Of a stretch of 11,367 nt of DNA, positions 1-7,724 are shown piece by piece. A program made the position numbers and the translations under genes. The notes beneath the pieces are model-generated. The model was not told the DNA's origin and searched no databases. It was given only the letters and a program-made list of their open reading frames with translations. The stretch is from Methylotenera sp. (lineage in GTDB: Bacteria > Pseudomonadota > Gammaproteobacteria > Burkholderiales > Methylophilaceae). Within the stretch, counting starts at the first letter, position 1. Each line of letters begins with the position of its first letter. Location of the stretch: assembly GCA_013816325.1 (NCBI GenBank), contig JACDEP010000067.1:1-11367 (forward strand), read 5' to 3'.

Positions 1-2000
1 TCATACGCCCGAAACGGCCACACCAAGTACAACGCGCACTTGACTCGCTTGAAGCATTAAGCGCTATGTTGCAGCAACAGCCAGAGAAGGCACGCCTGCT
101 GCGTGAAGCCATCTTAACGCTGCTTAGCAACCATAAGCCTATCTCCTTATTCCTGGTGGCGCGTCATTCAGTATTCACCGGTTTTTTTACGGAGATGCGC
201 AGGCGCCTGATGCATAAAATCCTGCCTGAGGCGATAGACCCCGATTACCTGATAGACCTATTCGCCTTGTTTTTTACCGAAACCAGCGATGAAAAATGGG
301 TGCTGGCGGTGCCAGATGAAGTATGGAAAGAGCTCATCGATGCTATCGCTTTTGAGCAGGCGCCAGAAGAACTTATTACACCGTGTCGGCAAAACTTGCT
401 GGAAGCTATGCAAGTACTTTCTTACCGCATCTCTGCCTTGGGTTTAGAGCCTGAGCTATTGCGGAATCATCCGGAACTTGAACAACACACTTCGCCGTTC
501 ATCACACAAAATGAAGAACTCACCGAGTTCTTAGCTAATCCAACGCTGGATGACGAGGGCGCAGATGCGGATACCAAACATATCCTAGTGATGCTAGATC
601 AGTGCCAGACCGTGGTCGATAAAATCCGTCGCAACAGTGCGCAAACCGGCACCAGTATTCGACTGACTTCCTTGCTACAACGTGTCTCACAGCTTATCGC
701 AAGGCTGGAAACGCTATTACGCATATTGACCCGCAATGTAATTACCGATGTTGCAGAAAGCAACAATGACGCCAAGCTGGAAATCGTGCGCCTGTTTAAA
801 GAGCTGGTGTATAGCGAATGCCATAAGAACGATATGACCGAGCATTGGCAGGAAAATATGGAGGTGATGGCGCTGCGCGTGACGGAAAATGCTAGCCGTA
901 CCGGTGAACATTATATTACCGAAAACCGTGGCGAGTATTTCGCGTTAATGCGTTCGGCCATGGGCGCCGGCGTTATTATCGGCTTCATGGCTATGTTTAA
1001 ACTTATTCTGGCTAAGATGCATTTTGCCGCACTGACCGAAGCCATTCTGTTCAGCCTGAACTATGGATTAGGCTTTGTGCTTATCCATATATTGCACTTT
1101 ACCGTGGCAACTAAGCAACCCGCCATGACGGCTGCAGCCATTGCCGCCAGTATCGATGCGGCAGACAGCAAATCCAAGGAGATGGATAACCTGATTGCCA
1201 TCATCGCCAATACCACGCGTAGCCAAGCCGTTGCGATCTTCGGTAACGTCGTCATCGTCATCCCGGTGGCCATGCTCATTGCCATTTGTTTTTACGTATT
1301 TACCGGCGAGCATTTTGTAACGTCGGAAAAAGCCGAATCACTCATTCTATCGATAGACCCATTACGCAGTGGCATGGTTTTCTATGCAGCCATCGCGGGT
1401 GTTTGCCTGTTTCTGTCCGGCTTGATTGCCGGTTACCACGATAACATCGCTATTTATAACAAAATACCCCAACGCTTACGTGCCATAAAATGGCTGCAGA
1501 AATTACTAGGTATCTCCCGTCTGGAACGCGTGGCGAATTACGTTGAAAATAACCTGGGTGCACTGGCTGGTAACTTTTATTTTGGCTGCCTGCTAGGCGG
1601 TATGAGCGGGTTAGGCGTATTACTTGGCTTACCTATCGATATTCGCCACATCACATTCTCATCGGCATTCGTAGGTTTTTCAGCGGTAGGCCTGGATTTT
1701 TTCCTAAATTGGCGGACGGTGCTGTATATCGCCTTAGGCTTGGTGCTAATAGGTTTTATCAACCTGACAGTCAGTTTTGGGCTGGCGTTATTCGTGGCGA
1801 TGAAGTCACGTAAAGCGCGATTCAAGCAATGGCGGGTGTTTATCCGTAACTTAGCTACGCGATTAAACCAGCATCCCGGCGAATTTATCATGCCGCCTAA
1901 GAAAAGTAGTGACCTCAACGTTGAGCAAAACGGAGTACTTAATGCTGAAAAACATCCGATTACCATCAACAGAATATCTAATGATGTAAAAGTTGAATAA
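1..2000 (+). CDS. Gcr/SpecificRecomb-family polytopic membrane protein ('site-specific recombinase'), 5' partial
   Basis: The reading frame is open from base 3 with no stop before the ATG at 66. The residues before that ATG (RPKRPHQVQRALDSLEALSA) continue the family's helical N-terminal region, so the true start lies upstream and 66 is an internal Met. Numbered from that Met, residues 1-290 are soluble and helical. About seven hydrophobic segments follow, near 298-318, 323-345, 389-412, 437-457, 504-522, 530-547 and 552-578, then a basic tail. Conserved-looking stretches are TKQPAMTAAAIA (349-360), GYHDN (456-460) and GLPIDIRH (521-528). The family is named after gonococcal gcr and is routinely annotated as a site-specific recombinase. 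I see neither the Arg-His-Arg-Tyr set of tyrosine recombinases nor a serine-recombinase core, and the protein should sit in the inner membrane. Family assignment is fairly sure; molecular function is unknown. It converges on the kinase gene with 22 bases between the stops. Confidence 0.88.
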   Translation, partial: IRPKRPHQVQRALDSLEALSAMLQQQPEKARLLREAILTLLSNHKPISLFLVARHSVFTGFFTEMRRRLMHKILPEAIDPDYLIDLFALFFTETSDEKWVLAVPDEVWKELIDAIAFEQAPEELITPCRQNLLEAMQVLSYRISALGLEPELLRNHPELEQHTSPFITQNEELTEFLANPTLDDEGADADTKHILVMLDQCQTVVDKIRRNSAQTGTSIRLTSLLQRVSQLIARLETLLRILTRNVITDVAESNNDAKLEIVRLFKELVYSECHKNDMTEHWQENMEVMALRVTENASRTGEHYITENRGEYFALMRSAMGAGVIIGFMAMFKLILAKMHFAALTEAILFSLNYGLGFVLIHILHFTVATKQPAMTAAAIAASIDAADSKSKEMDNLIAIIANTTRSQAVAIFGNVVIVIPVAMLIAICFYVFTGEHFVTSEKAESLILSIDPLRSGMVFYAAIAGVCLFLSGLIAGYHDNIAIYNKIPQRLRAIKWLQKLLGISRLERVANYVENNLGALAGNFYFGCLLGGMSGLGVLLGLPIDIRHITFSSAFVGFSAVGLDFFLNWRTVLYIALGLVLIGFINLTVSFGLALFVAMKSRKARFKQWRVFIRNLATRLNQHPGEFIMPPKKSSDLNVEQNGVLNAEKHPITINRISNDVKVE

Positions 2001-2022
2001 GAGCGTTGGGCTTGAAGGGAAT

Positions 2023-4323
2023 TCAAAATCTCAAATTGTTGATGTGCTGTAGCAACTGTTGCATATTGACGGGTTTTGTAAGATGTATATCAAAGCCTGC
2101 AGTGATTGCATTCTTGGCATCTTCACTACTCCCGTAACCTGTTAATGCGATAAGCTTTACTGCGCTCGTAGCCGGATTAGAACGTAGTCTTCGAGCAATT
2201 TCATAACCATCAACATCTGGCAAACCGATATCGATGATCGCAAGATCTGGATTTTGAGTCTTGATAAGGTTCAAACCAAGGTTGCCATTGCTAGCACCGG
2301 TCACTTCGACATTCATAACATTTAAATACGTAACAAGCATGTCAAGAGCATCTTCATTATCTTCAATAACCACAATTTTTTTAATAGCGTTTACTATATT
2401 TTGACTTTCGTTAGTTTCGGACATCGTCGCTTCTTCCGCACTAGGCAGTTTAACCGTGAAGACACTGCCTTTGTTTAGGCCTTCACTGGATACTTCTATA
2501 GACCCATTGTGAAGCGTTACTAAAGTCTTTACGATAGTTAAACCCATACCCAAGCCTCCCTCTGCTCGACCTAAAGAACGAGGCCCTTGAACAAAAGGTT
2601 CGAATATTGTTGTCTGAAGTTCTTGAGCTATACCCACCCCCTGATCTTTGATCACTACAATTGCTTGTCCATTCTCAACCAAAAGTTTCACAATAACCGT
2701 GCTCCCTTTTGGAGAATACTTCAGGCTGTTACCAATCAAATTAGTAAAAATTTGATCAATACGGGTGCTGTCCGCCATGACTATTACTGGCTCAGTGCTT
2801 ACGTCTAAATTATATCCTTCAGTTTTACCAGAAGCGTTGAGAGTTTCTATACTGGCTTTTAGTGCAGTATCAAGTCTAATCGCGTTTTCATTCAGGGATA
2901 GCTTCCCTGAGAGCATACGAGAAGCATCGAGTAAATCATCAACCATGCGTGTTAAATGCCCGCTTTGACGTTGAATGATATCAAAAGCTTTGCTAGGGAA
3001 ATTGCCAGTTGATTTGCTTAATTCTAATAGCTCTAAACTGGTGGAAATTGCATGCAGAGGATTGCGAAGCTCATGTCCGAGCATAGCTAGAAACATATCT
3101 TTGGCTTTATTCTGCTGCTCTGCAATTTGACGAGCAGCGCGTTCACTTTCAAGTAAACGAGCTCTCTCTTCAGCCGCTTTTTGCGCAGTTTTATAGAGTC
3201 TTGCGTTATCCACAGCAATAGCAGCTTGCGCGGCAATTCCTTTAACAAGCCGCTCATGTCGTTCGGTAAACATTGCTGGTTTAGGGTGACCAAAGAATAG
3301 TCCACCAAGTACCTCACCCGTAGGGAAAATAACCGGCACAGACAGAAAACTACGAACAGGAAGGTGGCCAGCAGGCATTCCATAATGTGGGGCTGATTTT
3401 CCATAACGAGGGTCTTGGAGAATATCATCCACGCGGATAGGTCCCTCGCCGCGGAATGTAGGCCCAAACACGGCGGTTGCTCTAGGATTGCCGAAATCCC
3501 GAAAAGCCTCAATCGGGGCACCACTCAAAGTAAACAGCAGTAACTCTTCACCATCGACATCCATGGAGGTGTAGAAAAAGGCACCAAATGCGGCGCCACT
3601 CAATTTTGTACTGGCATCTGTAACCAGCTGGAGGAGTATAGAAAGATCAAGCGTTGAGGCAATTGAAGCAGCACTTTCATTGAGTATCTCCAGCGTCTGA
3701 GTTTCTTCAATAAGCGTAGTTTCTAAGGCTTTTTGAGCGGTGATGTCGCGTATTTCGATAATGGTTGCAACTGGCTTGCCAGAATCAAAAATGGGGCTTG
3801 CAGCGCACATGACATCAAAGGTCGTTCCGTCTTTGCGAAAAAAAATATCTTGATGTGCTCTTACTGTAAAGTTTTCTGGAAGAGCCCGATCGATCGGACA
3901 TTCGGCCATTGGAAACGGTCTTCCATCCGGATAGTGGTGGTGTACAAGATCATGCAAAGGTCGGGAAGTAATTTCTTCCGTAGTGTATCCAGTCATATCC
4001 AGCCAGGTTTGATTTGCATAGATGCAATAACCTTTGTCATCCATCATAGCAAACCCTTGCGTGGAGTTTTCAACTATTGTTTGGGCAAGTTCATCTGAGG
4101 ATAATCTGGAAGCGATAGGCCCCGGAGCTTCTGACCTATATCCATGTTCAGACCTGAACGCAGCCGCTGAATTATTTAGTAAAACTTCACACCATTCTGC
4201 TATTTCAGCTGTTGTTATGCCAAACCGCTCTGCTAAAACGTTAGGGTTTTGATTTCCCTTTAATGCTTCTATAGCTACGAGTGCTTTGAAGTTGGCAGGG
4301 TATATATTGTGCCCAATAGACAT
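2023..4323 (-). CDS. Hybrid histidine kinase (transposase-type HTH, PAS, GAF, HisKA, HATPase, receiver)
   Basis: This 766-residue protein shows no membrane segment or signal peptide, so it is probably a cytoplasmic sensor kinase. Residues 8-56 form a helix-turn-helix resembling IS3-family OrfA (FKA, VA, EALKG, LA, RFGI, W, LL, AAF). PAS is at about 78-200, with a His-rich insertion HHHYPDG (128-134) and ECPI (141-144). GAF is at about 208-375 and a coiled coil at 378-408. HisKA carries the HELRNP box with phosphoacceptor His417. HATPase shows the N box (Asn528, Asn532), G1 DQGVGI (560-565), F box FEPF (574-577) and G2 GLGMGL (590-595). The receiver (about 649-764) has Glu654/Asp655, phosphoacceptor Asp698, Thr728 and Lys750, so all catalytic residues are present. 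The ATG follows AGGAG with a 5-base gap. There is no partner regulator next to it. The stimulus is unknown; PAS and GAF suggest a small ligand or redox/light cue. The gene is divergent from mutS. Confidence 0.93.
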   Translation of the reverse strand: MSIGHNIYPANFKALVAIEALKGNQNPNVLAERFGITTAEIAEWCEVLLNNSAAAFRSEHGYRSEAPGPIASRLSSDELAQTIVENSTQGFAMMDDKGYCIYANQTWLDMTGYTTEEITSRPLHDLVHHHYPDGRPFPMAECPIDRALPENFTVRAHQDIFFRKDGTTFDVMCAASPIFDSGKPVATIIEIRDITAQKALETTLIEETQTLEILNESAASIASTLDLSILLQLVTDASTKLSGAAFGAFFYTSMDVDGEELLLFTLSGAPIEAFRDFGNPRATAVFGPTFRGEGPIRVDDILQDPRYGKSAPHYGMPAGHLPVRSFLSVPVIFPTGEVLGGLFFGHPKPAMFTERHERLVKGIAAQAAIAVDNARLYKTAQKAAEERARLLESERAARQIAEQQNKAKDMFLAMLGHELRNPLHAISTSLELLELSKSTGNFPSKAFDIIQRQSGHLTRMVDDLLDASRMLSGKLSLNENAIRLDTALKASIETLNASGKTEGYNLDVSTEPVIVMADSTRIDQIFTNLIGNSLKYSPKGSTVIVKLLVENGQAIVVIKDQGVGIAQELQTTIFEPFVQGPRSLGRAEGGLGMGLTIVKTLVTLHNGSIEVSSEGLNKGSVFTVKLPSAEEATMSETNESQNIVNAIKKIVVIEDNEDALDMLVTYLNVMNVEVTGASNGNLGLNLIKTQNPDLAIIDIGLPDVDGYEIARRLRSNPATSAVKLIALTGYGSSEDAKNAITAGFDIHLTKPVNMQQLLQHINNLRF
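4156..4302 (-). other. IS3 OrfA-like helix-turn-helix domain fused to the kinase
   Basis: These bases encode residues 8-56 of the hybrid kinase. The pattern Y..FKA.VA.EALKG, then LA.RFGI, I..W, LL and AAF matches the N-terminal DNA-binding domain of IS3-family OrfA transposases (HTH_Tnp_1 type) over nearly its whole length. The leucine zipper that normally follows in OrfA is missing; a linker (57-75) leads into the PAS domain. The WKK usually seen in the transposases is W-C-E here (44-46), and four Glu lie between 32 and 46, so DNA binding may be altered or lost. The match was made by eye. Confidence 0.7.
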
Positions 4324-4344
4324 CTTTTCTCCTAAAATTCCTCA

Positions 4345-4373
4345 ATTTATCCAGTGATATTCAAGTGCTTCAA
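4345..4373 (-). promoter_or_regulatory. Candidate sigma-70 promoter of the kinase
   Basis: On the minus strand, TTGAAG (4373-4368) and ATAAAT (4350-4345) are 17 bases apart, the preferred spacing. Transcription would begin about 15-20 bases before the ATG, which leaves just enough room for the AGGAG ribosome site at 4333-4329. Identified by inspection only. Confidence 0.4.
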
Positions 4374-4517
4374 CCGGGGCCAAAAGGGCTAATCCAACTT
4401 GTGAGTATTTGGTGAAGATTGATAAAGGTAAAAGCCTTATTTTTTGAAGCTCACCGGCAAATTGAATTGGAATTCTACAGTTAGGTCTCAGATTAACTCA
4501 AGAATGTTTTAACCTGG

Positions 4518-4544
4518 TTGTTAACCAAGACATACAGATATAAT
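4518..4544 (+). promoter_or_regulatory. Candidate promoter of mutS
   Basis: A perfect TATAAT (4539-4544) lies about 105 bases before the mutS start. TTGTTA (4518-4523) stands 15 bases upstream of it as a possible -35 box; that spacing is short. The -35 region overlaps a small dyad (AACCTGGTT, then GGTT-GTT-AACC), which would suit an operator. A leader of roughly 100 bases would result. Confidence 0.4.
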
Positions 4545-4636
4545 TGTAAGTTCTCTATAAACCATTTCTATTATGAAAAAGCTGAGTTTGCTAAACTTGC
4601 AGAATATGTATAGATATGAATATCGTAAAATAGATT

Positions 4637-4641
4637 AAAGG
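4637..4641 (+). promoter_or_regulatory. Ribosome binding site fixing the TTG start of mutS
   Basis: AAAGG lies seven bases before TTG at 4649. The first in-frame ATG is at 4700, inside the conserved HTPMM motif and without a ribosome site. An ATG at 4656 is out of frame and meets a stop after two further codons. TTG is therefore the supported start. Confidence 0.65.
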
Positions 4642-4648
4642 TTAGCCA

Positions 4649-7261
4649 TTGAGTGATGGAAGTTTAAATAATGATGGTTTTTTAAAAAACCACACGCCCA
4701 TGATGCGCCAGTATCTTGGTCTAAAAGCCCAGCACCCCGATATGCTGCTGTTCTACCGCATGGGCGATTTCTACGAACTGTTTTTTGACGACGCGGTGAA
4801 AGCCTCCAAGCTGCTGGGTATTACCTTAACGCAGCGCGGGACCAGTAACGGCGAGCCTATCAAGATGGCGGGCATTCCCTACCACGCGGCAGAGCAGTAT
4901 TTAGCCAAACTAGCCAAGTTAGGCGAAGCGGTGGCCATATGTGAGCAAATCGGCGACCCAGCGACTTCTAAAGGCCCAGTCGAACGCCAAGTCGCACGCA
5001 TCCTCACGCCCGGCACACTGACTGATACGGCGCTGCTAGATGAATCACGCGATAACCAGCTGCTAAGCATCTTTCAAGGCGAAGGCGTCATTGGCCTGGC
5101 AAGGCTAAACTTAGCGTCAGGTACGTTTATATTGAGCGAGATTGCCGTGGGCTTGCTAGCGCAGGAAATCGAACGGATATCACCCAGTGAGATTCTTCTA
5201 ACAGATGATTTCCAGCATACGGCACTCGCTAATCTTAAAGCTGCAAAAAAGCGTTTAAGTCCGTGGCAGTTCGATTTCGATAGCGCATTCTCAACGCTTA
5301 CCAAGCAGTTAAATACCTATGATTTGAATGGTTTTGGTTGTGCAAACCTGAATCCAGCGATATGTGCCGCCGGGGCGCTGCTTGACTACGTGAAACACAC
5401 GCAGCGAACCACGCTGCCACACATCAATGCTTTAAGCGTAGAAAGCACCAGCGCCTATATTCAGCTTGATGCTGCAACACGCCGCAACCTGGAGATCGAT
5501 TTAACACTACGGGGTGAGGCATCGCCCACGCTTTATTCCCTGCTCAATACTACGCAAACGTCCATGGGCGCGCGCTTACTCAGGCACTGGCTGCATCATC
5601 CCTTGCAAGATAGAAACTTAGTCATCAAGCGCCATGAGGCGATTGCCGAACTGCTCCAGCTCAATCTTTACCTCGCGCTCAATTCTGCGCTCAAACCGGT
5701 TTGCGATATTGAACGTATCACGGCGCGTATCGCCCTTAAAACAGCACGGCCACGCGATTTATCTGGTTTAACGCAAAGCTTGCAGCAGTTAGTCACTTTG
5801 CAAAGCCATTTGCAGCCTGTGCAATCTAGTCTTTTACAAACGCTGGGATCCAGGCTAACCGTGCAAAGTGCTTTGATTCAACTGCTGACAACTGCCATCA
5901 AGCCGGAGCCAAGCGTTGTGCTACGCGAGGGCGGTGTAATTGCCGATGGTTACGATACTGAGCTGGATGAACTGCGCGCCCTGCAAAATAATCATGGCGA
6001 ATTTTTGCTGGAATACGAGGCGGCTGAAAAAGCGCGCACCGGTATTAATAATTTAAAAGTTGAATATAACAGCGTACATGGTTTCTACATCGAAATGAGC
6101 CGTACCCAGGCAGAGTCATCGCCCGCAGAATATCGCCGTCGCCAGACACTCAAGAACGTAGAGCGTTTTATCACGCCGGAACTTAAAACCTTTGAAGACA
6201 AGGTGCTGAGTGCTAACGATAAGGCGCTAGCACGTGAAAAACTACTTTATGAACGGGTTTTAAACCAATTATTACCATTTATCGCTGCCCTGCAGACCAA
6301 TGCTGGTGCGGTTGCCAGCCTGGATGTTTTGTGCTGTTTTACAGAGCGCGCTGAGACCCTTAATTATGTAGCGCCGGATTTCACTACCGAGGCCGGCATG
6401 CAAATCGTTAATGGCCGTCATCCCGTGGTGGAAAGTATTTCGGTTGCTAATAGCGGCCAACCGTTCATTGCCAATGATGTCACGTTAAATCCCTTTCGTC
6501 AGCTGTTGTTAATCACGGGCCCGAATATGGGCGGTAAATCGACCTTTATGCGGCAAACCGCGCTCATTGTATTGTTATCACACTGCGGTTGCTATGTGCC
6601 AGCCACTTCTGCCAAAATTGGTGAGATCGACCGTATCATGACGCGGATAGGCGCATCGGATGATTTAGCAGGCGGGCGATCCACCTTCATGGTCGAGATG
6701 ACCGAAACTGCCAATATTCTGCACAACGCTACTGAAAAAAGCTTGGTGCTACTCGATGAAATTGGCCGTGGAACCAGTACTTTCGATGGTTTGAGCCTTG
6801 CCTGGGCAGTAGCAAAGCAATTGTTGGAAAAGAACCGCAGCTATACCCTTTTTGCGACACATTATTTTGAGCTGACGCGTATCGTTGATGAATTCAAGCA
6901 TGCGGCGAACGTGCATCTGGATGCTGTAGAGCATGGTCAAGGAGAGCGCAAAGCTATCGTTTTCATGCATAAGGTAGAAGAGGGCGCAGCCAACCAAAGT
7001 TACGGTTTGCAAGTCGCGCAACTGGCAGGCATTCCAAGGCCAGTAATTAGCGCAGCCAAGAAGAAACTCGCTCAGCTGGAAGTAAATCAGGTAGCAAACA
7101 ACACAGCCCAGCCAGATATGTTTGCGGTTGCTGAACCTGATACCGATATACCGATTCACCCGATCATCGCTGAGCTGGAGAGCCTACAGGCGGATGATTT
7201 AACGCCTAAGCAAGCATTGGACCTGCTGTACAAATTAAAAGACTTAATGAATAAATCTTGA
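4649..7261 (+). CDS. mutS: DNA mismatch repair protein MutS
   Basis: MutS recognises base mispairs and small loops. With ATP it forms a sliding clamp that recruits MutL for post-replicative repair. This copy has 870 residues, close to the 853 of E. coli. The N-terminal mismatch-binding domain has the Phe-Tyr-Glu wedge (41-43) in RMGDFYELF. Connector, lever and clamp domains follow up to about residue 570. The ABC-type ATPase has the P-loop GPNMGGKST (624-632), the signature region GGRSTFM (675-681), Walker B LLDEIGRGTSTFDG with Asp703/Glu704, and the switch His738 in FATHYF. A C-terminal helical segment for dimer or tetramer contacts ends the protein. The start is TTG with AAAGG seven bases upstream; this gives an N-terminus a few residues longer than the E. 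coli protein before HTPMM. All key residues are intact. It stands alone as a transcription unit, divergent from the kinase. Confidence 0.98.
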   Translation: MSDGSLNNDGFLKNHTPMMRQYLGLKAQHPDMLLFYRMGDFYELFFDDAVKASKLLGITLTQRGTSNGEPIKMAGIPYHAAEQYLAKLAKLGEAVAICEQIGDPATSKGPVERQVARILTPGTLTDTALLDESRDNQLLSIFQGEGVIGLARLNLASGTFILSEIAVGLLAQEIERISPSEILLTDDFQHTALANLKAAKKRLSPWQFDFDSAFSTLTKQLNTYDLNGFGCANLNPAICAAGALLDYVKHTQRTTLPHINALSVESTSAYIQLDAATRRNLEIDLTLRGEASPTLYSLLNTTQTSMGARLLRHWLHHPLQDRNLVIKRHEAIAELLQLNLYLALNSALKPVCDIERITARIALKTARPRDLSGLTQSLQQLVTLQSHLQPVQSSLLQTLGSRLTVQSALIQLLTTAIKPEPSVVLREGGVIADGYDTELDELRALQNNHGEFLLEYEAAEKARTGINNLKVEYNSVHGFYIEMSRTQAESSPAEYRRRQTLKNVERFITPELKTFEDKVLSANDKALAREKLLYERVLNQLLPFIAALQTNAGAVASLDVLCCFTERAETLNYVAPDFTTEAGMQIVNGRHPVVESISVANSGQPFIANDVTLNPFRQLLLITGPNMGGKSTFMRQTALIVLLSHCGCYVPATSAKIGEIDRIMTRIGASDDLAGGRSTFMVEMTETANILHNATEKSLVLLDEIGRGTSTFDGLSLAWAVAKQLLEKNRSYTLFATHYFELTRIVDEFKHAANVHLDAVEHGQGERKAIVFMHKVEEGAANQSYGLQVAQLAGIPRPVISAAKKKLAQLEVNQVANNTAQPDMFAVAEPDTDIPIHPIIAELESLQADDLTPKQALDLLYKLKDLMNKS

Positions 7262-7392
7262 TGGCTTACAAGTTATTTATTCAAACTTTTCTTTTTGATT
7301 TGGGCAGTACAAACCATAAGGTAACGCTGATTTATCAGTTAAATATCGCCAAGCGTCAGGCTAGTCAGTCTATTACCAAAAATCGGTTGTGA
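7261..7392 (+). CDS. Possible 43-residue ORF coupled to the mutS stop
   Basis: The mutS stop and an ATG overlap as TGATG, the usual arrangement for translational coupling. The frame runs 43 codons to TGA at 7390-7392. The predicted peptide begins MAYKLFIQTF and is basic toward its end (AKRQASQSITKNRL). It has no ribosome site of its own beyond the mutS coding end, and I recognise no domain. It may be chance: short frames after an ATGA/TGATG are common. Listed because it would be missed by size cut-offs. Confidence 0.2.
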   Translation: MAYKLFIQTFLFDLGSTNHKVTLIYQLNIAKRQASQSITKNRL

Positions 7393-7461
7393 AATCAGAA
7401 GAAAGTCGAAACAGATACTAAAAAGAAGAAAGCACATGCCACCGCAACATTCGCGTGACTA

Positions 7462-7491
7462 CCTTAAAAAATCTTCAGCCACCTTTTTAGG
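7462..7491. terminator. Weak candidate bidirectional terminator between mutS and the small membrane gene
   Basis: An imperfect inverted repeat, CCTTAAAAA (7462-7470) against TTTTTAGG (7484-7491), lies ten bases beyond the stop of the minus-strand gene and between two convergent genes. The stem is mostly A-T with one bulged base, so it is weak. The position, more than the stem strength, supports it. Confidence 0.25.
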
Positions 7492-7500
7492 CTCCACAGA

Positions 7501-7701
7501 TCATTTTCGGTTTATTTCGATACTTTCTTTATTACCACTGTTGGAAACGGCAAGCATGATGCCAATACCGATCGCTAACACCACGCCTATCACGGTCCAT
7601 GTCGTTCCAATGGACTCCACGACACCGGATTTCCACAGCGCCGCAATAACGCCACCGATGAAGATAACATAGCCTACAAGATAGATGCCAGTCCATTTCA
7701 T
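7501..7701 (-). CDS. Small two-helix membrane protein, unknown function
   Basis: The predicted protein has 66 residues. Hydrophobic helices lie at about 4-23 and 33-52, joined by a short loop (KSGVVESIGT), with a polar, charged tail (NSGNKESIEINRK). The start is the ATG at 7701, which has a strong AAGGAG six bases upstream. A longer frame reaching 7749 is possible, but its extra 16 codons include that ribosome site itself (the peptide KEIV is read from AAGGAGATCGTT), so the longer start is rejected. I do not recognise a family. Two close helices with a short loop suggest an inner-membrane hairpin, perhaps a small accessory subunit or stress-related membrane peptide; this is a guess. A terminator-like stem and a 13-base palindrome lie upstream, so it is probably transcribed by itself. 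Confidence 0.7.
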   Translation of the reverse strand: MKWTGIYLVGYVIFIGGVIAALWKSGVVESIGTTWTVIGVVLAIGIGIMLAVSNSGNKESIEINRK

Positions 7702-7707
7702 AACGAT

Positions 7708-7713
7708 CTCCTT
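7708..7713 (-). promoter_or_regulatory. Strong ribosome binding site of the 66-residue gene
   Basis: AAGGAG on the minus strand, six bases before ATG at 7701. It decides the start against the 16-codon-longer alternative at 7749, which has no comparable site. Confidence 0.75.
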
Positions 7714-7724
7714 ATGATTAGTTG

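Larger units (their letters stand above)
4324..4648. promoter_or_regulatory. Divergent intergenic region between the kinase and mutS
   Basis: This stretch of 325 AT-rich bases separates two divergently transcribed genes and must hold the promoters of both. I find no gene in it on either strand. Candidate promoters for each side, and a dyad near the mutS-side promoter, are listed separately. No IS3-type terminal inverted repeat is visible upstream of the kinase, although that gene begins with a transposase-like domain. Confidence 0.7.

Noticed and set aside
1061..2026. Several minus-strand frames of 74 to 149 codons opposite the recombinase-like gene
   Set aside because: They lie entirely antisense to a conserved coding sequence, lack ribosome sites and show no domains.
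4422..4446. Terminator-like AAGG/CCTT stem followed by a T-run on the plus strand
   Set aside because: The stem is four pairs, six with a bulge, and no plus-strand gene ends before it; likely chance in AT-rich DNA.
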